DNA from: Aquisphaera insulae | GTDB lineage: Bacteria; Planctomycetota; Planctomycetia; Isosphaerales; Isosphaeraceae | Assembly (NCBI RefSeq): GCF_011064615.1 | Contig: NZ_JAALJH010000064.1 | Location: forward strand, 1 to 53,965 | Direction: 5' to 3' | DNA: 53,965 nt | Shown: positions 53,309 through 53,965 of the stretch, piece by piece | Layout of the letters: every line of letters begins with the position of its first letter | Numbering within the stretch: the stretch's first letter is position 1 | Translations under genes and position numbers: made by a program | The notes under the pieces: model-generated | Seen by the model: only the letters and a program-made list of their open reading frames with translations | Told to the model about the DNA's origin: nothing | The model's database searches: none

Positions 53309-53830
53309 TCAGTCCTCGATCTGGAAGGTCTTGAGGGCCTGCTCGAACGTCTTGTCGAGATCCGCACCGCCCTCGGCCAGCGCGGAACACGTCACGACAT
53401 ACTTCTTCTCGCCGCGACCGAAGAGATAGAACGTCTGGCGGAGGTGCATCTTGTTTTGAGCGCTCTCGCTGACCAGCCGCACGCCCTGCAATCCGGACTT
53501 CGTCTTGAACTCGCGCTGCTCCTTCAGCTTGAATTCGGGCAGGGCCTTCTCCAGGGTTGCCAGGGAAGCCTTCGCGTATTGCTCCATGGATCCGCCGAAT
53601 GGCTCGTCGATCACGTTGATGTTGGGTGCGAAACCATCCTTCGGCGGCCCGTGGACGATCTGGTACTTCGCGCCGGGGAAGCTTCGCGTGGTCCACTTCG
53701 GCGGGGGGACGAAGGAGAACTTCCCCGCCTCATCCTTCAGTCGCCTGGACTCGTCGGCCTGCTGCGCGGCGGCCCAGGGGGAGGACGAAGCGACGGAGAC
53801 GACGCAGACCAGCATGAGGATGGACTTCAT
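53309..53830 (-). CDS. Secreted PsbP/DcrB-like small protein
   Basis: A 173-residue exported protein with a signal peptide ending near WAAAQ (residue 23). The mature part (KFSFVPPPKWTTRSFPGAKYQIVHG, FAPNINVIDE, LRQTFYLFGRGEKKYVVTCSA, FEQALKTFQIED) has the opening P-P-x-x-W and the ending F-x-x-x-L-x-T-F of PsbP-like/DcrB-type proteins. Function is unknown. It converges with the ABC ATPase gene (36-nt gap). The final 135 nt of the window beyond its start hold no recognisable gene. Confidence 0.8.
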   Translation of the reverse strand: MKSILMLVCVVSVASSSPWAAAQQADESRRLKDEAGKFSFVPPPKWTTRSFPGAKYQIVHGPPKDGFAPNINVIDEPFGGSMEQYAKASLATLEKALPEFKLKEQREFKTKSGLQGVRLVSESAQNKMHLRQTFYLFGRGEKKYVVTCSALAEGGADLDKTFEQALKTFQIED

Positions 53831-53965
53831 GAGCTCACCCGATCCCCGGCAATGAGAGGGAATGCCAATCGACCGAACGATCCCGCGACGGCAAGATCGG
53901 GTCGATCATACTCCCGGCGATCCCCTCCGAGGAAGTGTTTGCTCGCGTCCGGCGTGGAGAGCCGG

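Overview
The window is high-GC bacterial DNA that reads as a planctomycete, most like the Isosphaeraceae (Singulisphaera/Aquisphaera relatives). This rests on a DUF1559 prepilin-type protein (35941-36954), a short lipoprotein partner beside it, a CxxCH cytochrome-domain protein, an FG-GAP/ASPIC-UnbV protein, a sulfatase, and a bacterial set of tetrahydromethanopterin (H4MPT)/methanofuran genes. The genus is inference; no database was searched.

Layout. 1-4.1 kb: thioredoxin reductase convergent with a PhoR-like histidine kinase, then two poorly known genes. 4.2-21.8 kb: a large C1-carrier locus. The minus strand holds the methanofuran-type genes mfnD>mfnF>mfnE (tightly overlapped) and a separate operon fhcB>fhcA>fhcD>fhcC>mch>RimK-like ligase>CitG-like transferase, with a PTPS-family gene downstream. 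The plus strand holds a HisA-like gene whose start codon overlaps that of mfnD, a glutathione peroxidase, and an operon of SDR>DUF6513-DHPS>DUF447>beta-RFAP synthase. A GDSL/SGNH hydrolase sits between the two arms. fhcABCD and mch carry formyl and methenyl units between methanofuran and H4MPT. The remaining genes look like the biosynthesis of those two carriers. No fae or methylene-H4MPT dehydrogenase is present here.

21.7-27.9 kb: a 240-bp inverted-repeat element, then a complete minus-strand 16S-23S-5S operon with a promoter, boxA motifs, processing stems and a terminator, and no recognisable spacer tRNA. 27.9-32.3 kb: a PPi-type phosphofructokinase and accC, accB and a Xaa-Pro peptidase, all on the minus strand. 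32.4-46.7 kb: mostly secreted or envelope proteins (TPM-domain protein, cytochrome-domain protein, DUF1559 protein, lipoproteins, beta-propeller phytase, C69 peptidase, sulfatase, FG-GAP protein), plus a Gfo/Idh/MocA oxidoreductase and a YraN protein. 46.7-53.8 kb: an RND efflux permease and adaptor, divergent from a GntR/FCD regulator that is overlapped with an ABC ATPase. The divergent promoters share a palindrome, which suggests a local regulatory circuit. The window ends with a small secreted protein.

The best candidates for undescribed biology are in the C1-carrier locus: an SDR without its catalytic Tyr, a CitG-like enzyme in the H4MPT operon, a HisA-like barrel, a DUF6513-DHPS fusion, a DUF447 protein, and a PTPS with the bifunctional CExxHGH motif.
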